Assembly (NCBI GenBank): GCA_964388955.1
Contig: CAYMCO010000015.1
Coordinates: forward strand, 44,853-108,852
DNA length: 64,000 nucleotides
Direction: 5' to 3'
Source of the DNA: CAYMCO01 sp964388955
GTDB taxonomy: Bacteria > Chloroflexota > Anaerolineae > Anaerolineales > E44-bin32
This document shows, in pieces, positions 15,957 through 25,558 of this stretch. A program made the position numbers and the translations under genes. Every line of letters begins with the position of its first letter. The stretch's first letter is position 1. A model generated the notes under the pieces. It was not told the DNA's origin and made no database searches. It saw nothing but the letters and a program-made list of their open reading frames with translations.

Positions 15957-17201
15957 TCATTCATGCCGCAGCGCCTCAATGGGTTCGAGTTGGGCGGCCC
16001 GATTGGCCGGGTAGAACCCGAAGAATATGCCCACGCCCGAGGCAGAGATGAACGCCAGAACGATCGATGAGAGCGCGATCACGGTGCGCAGGTCGCTCAC
16101 TGCTCCGAAGACCAATGCCCCACCCACGCCGGCGAGGATGCCGATCAACCCCCCGGCCAAGCTCAGGACCACCGCTTCCGTCAGGAACTGCCAGCGGATG
16201 TCACTCGGAGTGGCGCCGACCGCTTGCCGGATGCCGATCTCGCGCGTCCGCTCCGTCACGCTCACCAGCATGATATTCATGATGCCGATCCCACCGACGA
16301 TCAGCGAAACTCCGGCCACCCAGGCGAGAAGGTTGCGGAAGGCCGCGGTCGTCGCCTCCTGTGTGTCGATGATATCCTGCTGCGTGGTGACCGTGAAATC
16401 GGCCTCCTCGAGCGACACATCGTGGCGTTTGGCGAGCAGGAAGGAGAGCTGCTGAATGACGTTGTCCATGACGTCTTGGCTCTCCACCTTCACGTATATC
16501 ACCCGCACCCGATCCCCCATGAAGCGCGCGAATTGGCTGGGGGTGAACTTCTGAAAGACCACTGTGATTGGCGTGTAGAGCTGCGAATCAAAATCCACTC
16601 CGCTCACCGTCCCCCGATGGGCAAAGGCGCCGATCACGGTCAGTTTGGTTCCGCCCACATTGACCACCTGGCCGATGGGATCCGCATCGCCGAAGAGCTC
16701 CTGGGCCAGGGCAGCGCCCAAGACGGCAATCTTCTGCTTGCGGTCCACCTCTTCTTGATTGAAGTACCGCCCTTTATCCAGCTCCACATCGCGCACGGCG
16801 GGAAAACCCGCCGTGGATCCGAGAATCGTCACATTCTCGAGCGTCACATCGCCGGCCCTCACCGTTTCCACCGAGGATTGCTCCACAACGACGGCTTCCA
16901 CGCCTGCCACCTGATCCGCGATGGCAAAAGCGTCGTCGTAGACCAAGCCACCGCTGGAACCGCCCTCCGCGAAGCCGCCCGTGCGCGGCCCTCCCCGGCT
17001 GAATCCCGCCCGGACGTAGACCAGGTTCGATCCCAGGCCCGTAATCTGCTCTTCGATGGACGCCTCGGTCCCGGCGTTGATGGAAACCATGACAATGACG
17101 GAGGCGACACCGATGATGATGCCGAGCATGGTCAGGAGCGAGCGCAGCTTATTGTTCCCGATGCTTTCCAGTGCGAGGCGGATCAGCTCAGTCGGATTCA
17201 C
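15957..17201 (-). CDS. MacB-like ABC transporter permease
   Basis: Start taken as GTG at 17201 (GGAAGG five bases upstream), 414 residues; the longer frame to 17261 lies inside the ATPase gene. MacB_PCD/FtsX architecture: helix 1 (LRSLLTMLGIIIGVASVI), a periplasm-type extracellular domain of about 230 residues, then three C-terminal helices with the family's RTREIGIRQAVGATPSDI motif. In this subfamily the permease is a mechanotransducer that drives a HlyD/MacA adaptor rather than a channel. The start overlaps the ATPase stop by 14 bases. Confidence 0.92.
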   Translation of the reverse strand: MNPTELIRLALESIGNNKLRSLLTMLGIIIGVASVIVMVSINAGTEASIEEQITGLGSNLVYVRAGFSRGGPRTGGFAEGGSSGGLVYDDAFAIADQVAGVEAVVVEQSSVETVRAGDVTLENVTILGSTAGFPAVRDVELDKGRYFNQEEVDRKQKIAVLGAALAQELFGDADPIGQVVNVGGTKLTVIGAFAHRGTVSGVDFDSQLYTPITVVFQKFTPSQFARFMGDRVRVIYVKVESQDVMDNVIQQLSFLLAKRHDVSLEEADFTVTTQQDIIDTQEATTAAFRNLLAWVAGVSLIVGGIGIMNIMLVSVTERTREIGIRQAVGATPSDIRWQFLTEAVVLSLAGGLIGILAGVGGALVFGAVSDLRTVIALSSIVLAFISASGVGIFFGFYPANRAAQLEPIEALRHE

Positions 17202-17937
17202 GGTCCTTCCCTTCCGCGGTCCCACTGGCGGGTCCGTGACCGTTGTGAATGACTTCATCAATTCGCCCGTCGACGAGGTGGATGGTGCGCCCCGTGTGGG
17301 CAGCGATCCCCGGGTCGTGGGTGACCATCACAATCGTGCGCCCATCGTCATTCAGCCTGTGCAGCAGCTCCATGATCTCCTCGCCGGATTGGCTGTCCAG
17401 GTTGCCGGTGGGCTCATCCGCCAAGATCAGGAGCGGATCGGCAACCAACGCACGAGCAATCGCCACTCGCTGCTGCTCCCCGCCGGACATCTCCCGGGGC
17501 AGATGGTGCGCGCGGTCGGCCAACCCGACCGCCGCGAGCAATCCGCGGGCCATCGCCTCCCTCTCCTCAGGTGCCCGTCTGTGATCCCGTGAATAGAGCA
17601 GGGGCGTCATCACATTCTTCAATGCGGAGGTCCGCGCCAGCAGATTGTGGGATTGAAAGACAAAGCCGATGCGCTGGTTGCGGATGTGCGCCATCCGGGT
17701 TCGGTCCAGCTTGCTGACGTCCACCCCATCCAGGATATAGCGGCCGTCCGTCGGCCGATCCAGGCATCCGAGGATGTTCATCAGAGTACTCTTGCCGGAC
17801 CCCGACGGCCCCATGACGGCCACGAACTCCCCTTTATTGATCGTGATGCTCACCTCGTCCAGTGCCGCCACGCTGATCTCCCCCATGCCGTAGATCTTGC
17901 TGACGCCGATGGTCTGGATGATCACCTCCTCAACCAT
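17188..17937 (-). CDS. MacB/LolD-type ABC transporter ATPase
   Basis: 249 residues: Walker A GPSGSGKS at 43-50, Q-loop FVFQSHNLLA, ABC signature MSGGEQQR, Walker B LLILADEPTGNLD, H-loop VTHDPG. The NLL.R.. after the Q-loop and the EPTGNLDSQ box are typical of the LolD/MacB/DevA group. The ATG at 17937 shares its A with the TAA stop of the HlyD-like gene (TAATG), so translation is coupled. Works with the permease at 15957-17201. Confidence 0.95.
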   Translation of the reverse strand: MVEEVIIQTIGVSKIYGMGEISVAALDEVSITINKGEFVAVMGPSGSGKSTLMNILGCLDRPTDGRYILDGVDVSKLDRTRMAHIRNQRIGFVFQSHNLLARTSALKNVMTPLLYSRDHRRAPEEREAMARGLLAAVGLADRAHHLPREMSGGEQQRVAIARALVADPLLILADEPTGNLDSQSGEEIMELLHRLNDDGRTIVMVTHDPGIAAHTGRTIHLVDGRIDEVIHNGHGPASGTAEGKDRESD

Positions 17938-19352
17938 TACTGGGTCTCCACAACCCCGGTGCTCACCACCTCTCCGACCTCCAATCCGGACTTGATCTCC
18001 GCGAAGGTGAGGTCATTCAGACCCACCTCCACCGGGCGCAGTTTCAATTGTCCATCTTCATCCACCACGAAGACCGCATATTCGCCGGGCGAAATCTCAT
18101 GCAGCGCTTCGACGGGAACCAGCGCCACCCCCTGGGCCCGCGCCGCGATGACGTCCACGGAGGCGTTCATGCCCAGCAGCAGTTGATCTGCGGCGGAGCT
18201 CGGGATCTCATCCAGCCTGGCCAACCCCCGGATGGCAGACAGCCCGCCTGAGGTGTACAGGGAGGGGTCCACGTTGATGACGGTCCCTGTGAATACCTGA
18301 TCGGGCAAGGCATCGAAAGTCGCCTCGACCTCGTATCCCACCGCCACATTGTCCACATCCGTCTCATCCAGGTAGATGTCCAGATAGAGCTGATTCAGAT
18401 CCGCCATGGTTATGAAAGGACCGGAAACGCTATCGCCCACCTGCACATCCACAGCCAGGATGGTGCCATCGATGGGCGCCACGATGACGGACTGATCGAG
18501 CTTGTGCCTCGAGACGGCGAGATTGGCCTGCGCGGTCACAAGCTGGAGCTGGAGCCGGGCCGCTTCGTCCGGATCGGGCCCGTCTTTCAACCGGTCCCAT
18601 TCGCGCTGAGCCATCTCCACATTCGCGCGCGCTTCTTCGAGTTTGGCTTCCAAGATGCCCCGCTCGGTCCCGGTCGCGCCGCCTTGCAGCCAATTCACAT
18701 ACCAAACAGCTTGATCATAGGCTTTCTGGGCGTCCGCCAGTTCGATCTTGGCCTGCGCCTTGGCGCCGCCAGATGCGTGGTCCAAATTCGTCCGCGCCTG
18801 AGCGAGCCGTTTCTCAGCCACCTTCACCTCGGCTTGAGCGGCACTGAGGGTAATCGCCGTTGCGCGGTTCCCGGGCTGGTTAAGATTCCATTGATACTCC
18901 GCCTCATCCAGGGCGTCCTGCGCGTTTGCGAGATCCAAGTGCGCCTGCGCGGCCGCCAGATCAGCGCCTTCGTTCAGATCTGCCAGCGCTTGCTGCGCCT
19001 CCAACACGGCCAGCTCATCCGTGGACACATCCAACTCCAATTGCTCGCGATCCCCCTCCTTCGCGAGCACATCCCCCGTTTGGACCCCATCACCAGGGCT
19101 GACGTTGAGCTCCGCAACCTCGCCGCTTGCCCCAAAACCCAACTCCTTCTCATCAGCGACTCTCAGGGTGCCGGATCCGCTGGCGTACAGCGTTATGTCG
19201 CCCTGACGCACGACCGTGGTCCGGAGCTCGGGTTCACTTGGGGCCTGACTTGGGAAATACACCCACCGGTAGTAGCCGAACCCGCTGGCGATCAATACGG
19301 CCGCCAGGCCCAATCCAATCAAGACGCTCTTTCTCTTCAACGCAGATATCAT
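17937..19352 (-). CDS. HlyD/MacA-family membrane-fusion adaptor
   Basis: 471 residues from the ATG at 19352, behind GGGGAGGGG. One N-terminal helix (SVLIGLGLAAVLIASGFGYY), then a split lipoyl-like domain (RQGDITLYASGSGTLRV ... GEVAELNVSPGDGVQTGDVLA), a long helical hairpin of about 170 residues, a second lipoyl half (DGTILAVDVQVGDSV), and beta-barrel and membrane-proximal domains. Couples the MacB-like permease to the exterior in monoderm exporters. First gene of the four-gene export block; the preceding 374 bases separate it from the secreted-protein gene. Confidence 0.92.
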   Translation of the reverse strand: MISALKRKSVLIGLGLAAVLIASGFGYYRWVYFPSQAPSEPELRTTVVRQGDITLYASGSGTLRVADEKELGFGASGEVAELNVSPGDGVQTGDVLAKEGDREQLELDVSTDELAVLEAQQALADLNEGADLAAAQAHLDLANAQDALDEAEYQWNLNQPGNRATAITLSAAQAEVKVAEKRLAQARTNLDHASGGAKAQAKIELADAQKAYDQAVWYVNWLQGGATGTERGILEAKLEEARANVEMAQREWDRLKDGPDPDEAARLQLQLVTAQANLAVSRHKLDQSVIVAPIDGTILAVDVQVGDSVSGPFITMADLNQLYLDIYLDETDVDNVAVGYEVEATFDALPDQVFTGTVINVDPSLYTSGGLSAIRGLARLDEIPSSAADQLLLGMNASVDVIAARAQGVALVPVEALHEISPGEYAVFVVDEDGQLKLRPVEVGLNDLTFAEIKSGLEVGEVVSTGVVETQ

Positions 19353-19726
19353 GATTCCCCTCCCCACCTGCTTGGAGCGGCAACCCTCGCGCAAGTATAG
19401 GTAATGGATATGAAGCTGGAGTGAGGAAGTTGTGTAAGTATTATGAAGGTGCTTCGGGGTTCCAACCTTCTTTCCCACTCGCAAACAGGCACAAGCCTCC
19501 TAAAGAAGACTCGGGGATGCGCCGGCGCCTGAGGCGGACAGGCCCAATGTGACTCGCAGTCCGGCAGAACCGGTTGCCTCTCTCGTCGCCCCACCCATTG
19601 GAACTCCGAGCACAGCGTTCGAGCGGAGAGAGTGACACCTCCCTCCGCTCGCCGGTCGCCCGAACGGATTTCCTCCTCATGCTGGTTCGTTCCCCAGGCC
19701 CAGGACTCTGCCGGGCTCGAATTGCG
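19353..19726. other. Intergenic region before the export operon
   Basis: 374 bases with no convincing gene. On the minus strand a TATACT at 19399-19394 could be a -10 element for the HlyD-like gene, but there is no good -35 at the right distance. Only short chance frames are seen. Confidence 0.35.
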
Positions 19727-20236
19727 CTACCTGCCCCAGCCAAATCCGGGCCCAAAGCCGCGCAAACGGCCTCCGAGGAAGCCGAGGTCGAACCCCTGCA
19801 GCAGCCAGTCCCCTTGCTCCTGGGTCAGGCGCCCGCTGTCGACCGCGTCTTGGACCGCTTGCCTGGCCGCATCCTGGCAGGCGGTTTCGACCGCCTGGCG
19901 GAGGTCCGCCAGATCCACGCCGGCCCGATCCGCCAGGTCCGCAAGGGTTCTGCCACCCCAGAGTTGGGTGGACAGCTCATCCTCTGTCATGTCCAGCGCC
20001 TCCGCGGCCGCTGCCAGACCCTCCTGCCCACACCTCCCGCGACCAAAGCCGATCCCCCGGCCGAACCTGCCTGGGCCAAAGCCGAGGCCATCAAATCGTG
20101 AGGGACTGACGTTTACTTGTGCCGAGCTAGCGGAGGGCTCCTGGGCTTCGCTCTCAAACGCCCGAAAACCCAGCAGCGCACCCGCGCCCAAAAGCGCCAC
20201 AACCGCAATTCCCCCGATCTTCGCCAACTTGCTCAT
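19727..20236 (-). CDS. Small secreted or membrane-anchored Gly/Phe-rich protein
   Basis: 169 residues with an N-terminal hydrophobic segment (IGGIAVVALLGAGALLGF) that is a signal peptide or anchor. A run of GFGPGRF/GFGRGR-type repeats is followed by an alpha-helical block: ALDMTEDELSTQLWGGRTLADLADRAGVDLADLRQAV, then an LTQEQGDWLL segment, then a GF/GFG C-terminal tail. The helical block resembles short DUF2680/YckD-type extracellular modules and recurs in the lipoprotein at 14960-15940. The gene precedes the HlyD-like gene by 374 bases on the same strand. Possible export partner; no known function. Confidence 0.72.
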   Translation of the reverse strand: MSKLAKIGGIAVVALLGAGALLGFRAFESEAQEPSASSAQVNVSPSRFDGLGFGPGRFGRGIGFGRGRCGQEGLAAAAEALDMTEDELSTQLWGGRTLADLADRAGVDLADLRQAVETACQDAARQAVQDAVDSGRLTQEQGDWLLQGFDLGFLGGRLRGFGPGFGWGR

Positions 20237-20817
20237 TAACGCTCACCTCCATACGGGTGATCCTACGCTCTTCGAAACTGGCCCGGTGCCCGACCATTGT
20301 GCCCGGGCCCCGCGATTCCTCAACTTTCCTCGATAGACAAACTCCTTTCACCCAGGAGCCTCCTGCGGAAGCGCCGGCCATCAAGCAACCTGCTTCAAGA
20401 TAGCGAAGAGTTGTTCAGGACTTATGAAGAGTCGATTTGGATTGTGTAGGCTCCGACAGGTGAACGGTGTCCCGGCCGGTGGGGGATCATGGGCGTCCGG
20501 GGCCGGGGGGTGCGATCGGGGGCACTTCGCGCAGGAGCCGGTATGAGGCCGAACCCTACGATCTTGCTTCTGGGGGGGTCGGGCAGCGCGCAGGGCAGCA
20601 CTGCATGCCCCCCCTCCCCCGCTCAGCACGCCTGTCGCTACCCCTCGCGCAATCGGCGCACGTCACTCGAGATGGCTCTCCCGGCTATCTGTCTCTCCGC
20701 AGAGCGGCATGTCGGGAAAGGTTTGGCCTGCCGGGGCGCATCTGGAGAGGTGTGGGCGGTACGGGCTGGATTCTCGAGTTTACCACCCGGTATGAGTGAC
20801 ACTCGGACGAACCCGGC
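20237..20817. other. Intergenic region, GC-rich, no gene recognised
   Basis: 581 bases. The minus strand near 20381-20440 reads PNRLFISPEQLFAILKQVA before a stop, which looks protein-like and may be a remnant, but nothing upstream supports a gene. Several C-rich tracts. No clear promoter for the secreted-protein gene was found. Confidence 0.3.
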
Positions 20818-22065
20818 CTATCTCACCCCGGTGAGATACCAGGTGAGCATCTCCCCCCGGCCCTTGACTGGAACGATCCCGCGCGGCTCAAAGAGAAAAT
20901 CATCCTTCAGCAGGTCATGGGTGACCTCGCTGACCTGGATCTTCCCGATCTCGCCCTGCGATTCCATTCGGCTGGCGATGTTGACCGTGTCGCCCCACAG
21001 ATCGTAGTGGAACTTCGTCTTGCCGATCACCCCACCCACCATGGGGCCGGAGCTTATCCCCATCCGGAAGGCGATCTTCCTCCCGTTCCGCGCCGGAATG
21101 CGTTCGAGGCGTTCGCACATCTCCAACGCCATACGGGCCAGAGCCTGCGCATGATCCTCGCGCCGGCGAGGCGCTCCCGAGGCGACCATGTAGTTGTCCC
21201 CAATGGTGCGTATCTTCTCCAGACCATATCTTTCCACCACATTGTCAAACGCTGAGAAGACCTCGTTGAGCCAATCGACGATCTCACCCGGCTCCATATG
21301 CGCGAAGAGCGAGGTGGAGCCGACGATATCCGCAAAGAGCACGCTGGCGCAGTCAAAGTTGTCCGCGATCGTCTGGCCGCTCTCCTTCAGCCGCGGTGCG
21401 ATCTCGGCCGGGAGCACGTTGAGCAATAGCTTCTCAGAGCGCTCCTGTTCCGCGTTCAGCAATTGATAGGCCCTGTCCTTCTCCTTCACGAAGTAGTAGA
21501 GCAGGAAGAATGCGATCCCGGACACCGCACCGAGGTTGAGCATGAAGAAAAGCGGCACGATCATCTCCGGCGGCAGATTGTTATGGTGCCGGGTGTAGGG
21601 CTGCAACAGGCTTCCGAGCACCAGAAAGCCGATATACATCAACATCCAGCGGGGCGCCTTTTCCGGCCGGTCGAAGACGAGCGCCGCCATGGGACACAGC
21701 AGCGACCACAAAACGACCGCGCTGGAATTGACATAGCCTCCGAGCGCAACCATCAACAAGAACGGGAGCAGCAGGATCAGCACCAACTGCGCGCTGCGAT
21801 AGAGCTCGTAACGTCGCGTAAGGAGGAATGCGACAAATGTCAAGAGCGAGAAGCCGCTGTAACTCAGAGGGATGGCTCCCGCAAGCGGTTCGCCAAAGGC
21901 CAGGTACAGCACCCCCCAGAGCGCCCCGGCCAGGATGACCAGGAAGCTGACGCGTACGAGCAGGGCTTTTCGGAGTTTCGACTCGGCGTCGTCGCCAGGC
22001 GCTGCCACCAGGTCCGCCAGGCGGCGGAGCAGGTCTTCTCCGGAGAAACCGCTGCCCAGGTCCAT
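20818..22065 (-). CDS. Membrane-anchored class III adenylate cyclase
   Basis: Start at the ATG at 22065, nine bases after GGAGGAG; longer frames up to 22239 run over the promoter at 22238-22267. 415 residues: six hydrophobic segments between about 40 and 195, a helical linker (YQLLNAEQERSEKLLLNVLPAEIAPRLKE), then the cyclase catalytic domain. Metal ligands D246 (LFADIVGS) and D290 (TIGDNYM), purine-specifying K284 and D355 (the Lys-Asp pair of adenylate rather than guanylate cyclases), transition-state N362 and R366. Predicted to convert ATP to cAMP in response to a membrane or intracellular signal; no recognisable sensor domain. Confidence 0.92.
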   Translation of the reverse strand: MDLGSGFSGEDLLRRLADLVAAPGDDAESKLRKALLVRVSFLVILAGALWGVLYLAFGEPLAGAIPLSYSGFSLLTFVAFLLTRRYELYRSAQLVLILLLPFLLMVALGGYVNSSAVVLWSLLCPMAALVFDRPEKAPRWMLMYIGFLVLGSLLQPYTRHHNNLPPEMIVPLFFMLNLGAVSGIAFFLLYYFVKEKDRAYQLLNAEQERSEKLLLNVLPAEIAPRLKESGQTIADNFDCASVLFADIVGSTSLFAHMEPGEIVDWLNEVFSAFDNVVERYGLEKIRTIGDNYMVASGAPRRREDHAQALARMALEMCERLERIPARNGRKIAFRMGISSGPMVGGVIGKTKFHYDLWGDTVNIASRMESQGEIGKIQVSEVTHDLLKDDFLFEPRGIVPVKGRGEMLTWYLTGVR

Positions 22066-22237
22066 TTCAATCATCTCCTCCGCCTCAACGCTCGCCGAAG
22101 CCTCCAGCCGCTCCCCCCAACAGCATCGTCGCCGAGGCCACCTCTCCCGCTGCGCGCTGGCCGCGGGCGCTGGCCAGCTCGATTGTGAATGCTCTTCCGA
22201 TCCCTTCACACCGCGCCGGTCGCAGTGATTCATGGAC

Positions 22238-22267
22238 ATTATAGATCACCATAGTCCCTAAAAACAA
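22238..22267 (-). promoter_or_regulatory. Promoter of the adenylate cyclase gene
   Basis: Minus strand: TTGTTT (22267-22262), an 18-base spacer, perfect TATAAT (22243-22238). Transcription would start near 22231, leaving a leader of about 165 bases before the ATG at 22065 and excluding any start codon above it. Confidence 0.6.
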
Positions 22268-22500
22268 CCGGAGCCGTCTCGACAGCGGCCAACCGGCTCG
22301 TGGCGACGTGCAAGTGTTCTCGGGGTGTTTCGGAAGATAAACCGGAGGCCAGGACGGCGCGGCGATCGGGCGAATCCTTTCCCTCCACGCACAAATGACC
22401 GCCGGGGAGCCGAATGCAGTCCGCAGCGACTCCCCGGCCCATCCAACAATGGCTATCCGGCCCTGGGAAGCAGCAGCAATCCTTGTGGGCGAAACAGGTC

Positions 22501-22854
22501 TCACCCAGCCTTGGCTTGGATCACCCTGGGCCGACGAGTCCATTCGGACCATGCCAACGTCCGGAGGGTGGAATAGTAGGCCGAGAAGATCCCTTGGACG
22601 AGGAGCAGCAGCGGCCAGAGCAGACAACAGAGCGAAATCACGATGCCGGGGACGAACAGCAGCAGGCCGATCACCAGACCGAGGGCGAGCTGCAGGACGA
22701 AAAGGACCAGCGCCGCGCCAAAGTTCTCCACCAGCACCTCAAACCCGCGTCGATAGGAGTCAACCACACCGCGATCCTCCAGCATGCAGGCGCGATTGGC
22801 GAAGGTCCGCAGCAGCGCCAACCCGAGGCTGGCCAGCACCAGAATGCAGGCCAC
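22501..22854 (-). pseudogene. C-terminal remnant of a multi-pass membrane protein
   Basis: An open frame of about 120 codons with no in-frame start before a TAG near 22887; the best first codon is a GTG at 22854. Sequence ANRACMLEDRGVVDSYRRGFEVLVENFGAALVLFVLQLALGL with two more helices resembles the C-terminal third of a roughly 300-residue bacterial membrane family (ANRA.VLED.G...S.RRGW.VL..N signature, DUF7544-like). The N-terminal helices are missing. Likely decayed rather than a distinct short protein. Confidence 0.55.
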
Positions 22855-23068
22855 CCCTTCCGGACTCGGATGAACGGAAATATACTAAGGAGCTTGAAGA
22901 AAAATGCCTCTCCGCCGACGCCCGGCAGCGGGGTACGGAGGGTGGGTTTGCTCCTGGGGCGGGCGGGACGAATATGGCTGCTTTCTCGGAACGTGCGCGG
23001 TCAGAGGGGAGCCCGCTTGAACGACACAGGAACCATTTAGCTGCATCTGTTGAGGACTGGAGCCCGGC

Positions 23069-23941
23069 GTGAATATCATTGAGGTCAGCCATCTGACAAA
23101 ATACTATGGCAAATCCCGGGGCATCGTGGATGTCTCCTTCAATGTCGCGGAGGGCGAGATCTTCGGATTCATCGGGCCGAACGGCGCCGGAAAATCGACC
23201 ACCATCCGGCTGCTGCTCGCTCTGATCTACCCCACATCCGGAACGGCAAAGATCTTCGGTAAGGACTGCTTCCGATTCGGCCCTGAGATCCGGCAGGATA
23301 TCGGTTACCTCCCCTCTGAGGTTTTCTACTACGAAGGTATGAAAGTCCTCGACCTGCTCCAGTACTCCGCTAGTTTCTATCACAAAGACTGTGCGCAGCG
23401 GCTGCACGAATTGGCCGATATCATGGAGCTGGACCTGAAGCGGCGCATCGATGATCTCTCATACGGCAACAAGAAGAAGGTCGGCATCGTGCAAGGCCTG
23501 CTCCACGAGCCAAGCGTGCTGCTGCTGGATGAGCCCACCAGCGGCCTCGACCCCCTGATGCAGCGCAAGTTCTTCGACCTCGTCCGGGAAGAGAATCGAA
23601 AGGGCGCTACCGTGTTCTTCTCCTCCCACATCCTGAGTGAGGTGCAGCGACTGTGCAGCCGGGTGGCGATCATCAAAGAGGGGAGCCTCATCGATCTCCA
23701 GGACATCAAGACGCTGCAGAAGGACACCTATAAGAAGATCCGCATCGAGGCGAAGGGGATCGACGAAGGGCGTTTTGCGATCGATGGCGTCATGAATCTG
23801 GAGAGGCAGGACGGAGCGGTCCGGTTCTTCTACAAGGGGAACATCAACACCATGTTGCGAATCATCAGCCAGCAAGAGGTGTCAGACGTCACCATCGAAG
23901 AGCCGACCCTCGAAGAAATCTTCATGCACTACTACGAGTAG
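23069..23941 (+). CDS. ABC-2-type transporter ATPase (CcmA/BcrA-like)
   Basis: 290 residues, GTG start at 23069. Walker A GPNGAGKS at about 36-43, Q-loop region DIGYLPSEVFYYEG, atypical signature LSYGNKKK (not LSGGQ, common in the BcrA group), Walker B LLLDEPTSGLD, and a long C-terminal domain with the TIEEPTLEEIFMHYYE ending typical of antibiotic/peptide exporters. Followed by two permease genes at 9- and 12-base intervals, so a three-gene exporter. Confidence 0.92.
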   Translation: MNIIEVSHLTKYYGKSRGIVDVSFNVAEGEIFGFIGPNGAGKSTTIRLLLALIYPTSGTAKIFGKDCFRFGPEIRQDIGYLPSEVFYYEGMKVLDLLQYSASFYHKDCAQRLHELADIMELDLKRRIDDLSYGNKKKVGIVQGLLHEPSVLLLDEPTSGLDPLMQRKFFDLVREENRKGATVFFSSHILSEVQRLCSRVAIIKEGSLIDLQDIKTLQKDTYKKIRIEAKGIDEGRFAIDGVMNLERQDGAVRFFYKGNINTMLRIISQQEVSDVTIEEPTLEEIFMHYYE

Positions 23942-23950
23942 GCAAAGAGC

Positions 23951-24751
23951 ATGAATATCTACCGGCGCGAATTGAAAATGCATCTGCGATCGCTGATCAT
24001 CTGGTCCGCCTCCATCGCGCTGACGATCCTGGTCTTCACGTCTATTTTTCCGGCCATCGCCAAAGACGCGGCGGTCCTGAAGGAGACCATGGCGCAGTTC
24101 CCCGAAGGACTGCTGATCGCCTTCGGAATGGCTGGGTTGGATCTCTCAACCGTCCTGGGATATTTCGGCTTCGTATTCCTATTCTGCCAGGTGCTGCTGG
24201 CGATCCAGGCGGCGAACTACGGCTTTTCCATGCTATCGATCGAGGAGCGGGAATTGACGGCCGATTTCCTGCTGGCAAAACCGGTGAGCCGCAGGCGAAT
24301 CCTGCTCAGCAAGTTCTTCGCCGTGTTCACCGGGCTGACGATCACCAATCTGGTCGTCTGGATCAGCAGCTTTCTCTTCATCGGCCTGTTCAGCGGCGGA
24401 AAGAGCTATGAGTCGCGACCCCTTGTCCTTCTGCTCCTCAGCATCATCGCCTTCCAGCTGGTCTTCCTGACCACGGGCATGTTCATCTCGCTACTGGTCC
24501 GCCGGGTTAGAAGCGTGACCGCATTTTCCATGGCGCTGTCCTTCGGAGCGTACGTGTTGGCCGCCTTCGGGGGAATGCTCGGCGACGTCAAGCTGGAGCT
24601 CATAACGCCGTTCAAGCATTTCGACCCCAACTATATCGTCAGCCATCAAGCCTATGATCCGAAGGCCCTCATCAGCGTGGGGCTTATCGCTATCTCAGCC
24701 GTCGGCACCTATGTGCTGTACCAAAGAAGGGACATCCCCGCACCGGTGTAG
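23951..24751 (+). CDS. ABC-2-type transporter permease (first)
   Basis: 266 residues, six membrane segments. Opens MNIYRRELKMHLRSLIIWSASIALTILVF with the amphipathic N-terminal helix of ABC-2 permeases and has a SIEERELTADFLLAKPVSRRRILLSKFFA elbow, the family's coupling motif. A homologous partner follows directly at 24764. Both halves are needed for a heterodimer exporter with the ATPase at 23069-23941. Confidence 0.9.
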   Translation: MNIYRRELKMHLRSLIIWSASIALTILVFTSIFPAIAKDAAVLKETMAQFPEGLLIAFGMAGLDLSTVLGYFGFVFLFCQVLLAIQAANYGFSMLSIEERELTADFLLAKPVSRRRILLSKFFAVFTGLTITNLVVWISSFLFIGLFSGGKSYESRPLVLLLLSIIAFQLVFLTTGMFISLLVRRVRSVTAFSMALSFGAYVLAAFGGMLGDVKLELITPFKHFDPNYIVSHQAYDPKALISVGLIAISAVGTYVLYQRRDIPAPV

Positions 24752-24763
24752 GGAGAGGATAAG

Positions 24764-25558
24764 ATGAACATCACCTTGCGTGAACTCAAGGCCAACCTGA
24801 AGTCCTTGCTCATTTGGGCTGGGATTGTGATCCTCTTCGCCGTTGTGGGCTTCGCCAAGTTCTCAGCATACGAGGGCAATCCGCAGCTCCTGGCAATCCT
24901 GAATGACATGCCGGCTGCGATTGTCGACGCCCTGAACCTCAGCGCCTTCAATTTGACCACGGTGACCGGTTTCTATGGTGCCATGTTCACCTATTTCGCG
25001 CTGATTCTGTCCATTGGCGCCGCCATGTGGGGCAGCGATATTGTCTCCAAGGAGGAGCGGGACAAAACGGTTGAGTTCTCACTGACACTTCCCGTGCGAA
25101 GGAGCACGCTGGTGACGGCGAAGTCGCTCGCCGCGCTGGTCGACTGCATCGCGCTTCTACTGATCACCTGGGGGTCCATCCTCTATGGGGCCTCGCAATA
25201 TCAGACAGACGCACAGTTCTACGACTTTGTTACCCGATCGATGGTGGCGCTCTTTATCATGCAGTTGATCTTCCTGGCCGTCGGGTTATTCCTCGGATGC
25301 GCGATGCGGCACTACAAGCGGGCCGGCTCCATCGCCGTATCGCTTCTGCTGGCGACGTACATCATCTCCGTCATCACCGGCCTGGATCCGCAACTAAACT
25401 TCCTGGGCTACCTCTCCCCCTTCACATATTTCGACCCCGGCGCGCTGCTTCGCGGGGCGGGCCTGGATCCCGGATACCTGCTGCTGTCCGGAGCCATCAT
25501 CCTGGCGGCGATGATCGGGGCGTATTGGTCCTATTCGCGCAGGGACCTGTACATTTAG
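24764..25558 (+). CDS. ABC-2-type transporter permease (second)
   Basis: 264 residues, six membrane segments, with the motif SKEERDKTVEFSLTLPVRRSTLVTAKSLA matching that of the preceding permease. GGAGAGGATAAG precedes the ATG at 24764. The two permeases are diverged paralogues. Substrate unknown: the set is typical of drug, lipid or peptide export. A TetR gene transcribed towards it lies 321 bases beyond its end, but its operators lie at its own promoter, not here. Confidence 0.9.
   Translation: MNITLRELKANLKSLLIWAGIVILFAVVGFAKFSAYEGNPQLLAILNDMPAAIVDALNLSAFNLTTVTGFYGAMFTYFALILSIGAAMWGSDIVSKEERDKTVEFSLTLPVRRSTLVTAKSLAALVDCIALLLITWGSILYGASQYQTDAQFYDFVTRSMVALFIMQLIFLAVGLFLGCAMRHYKRAGSIAVSLLLATYIISVITGLDPQLNFLGYLSPFTYFDPGALLRGAGLDPGYLLLSGAIILAAMIGAYWSYSRRDLYI

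Noticed and set aside
22066..22239. Upstream start of the adenylate cyclase at 22239
   Set aside because: The TATAAT at 22243-22238 covers this position, so it is not in the transcript.
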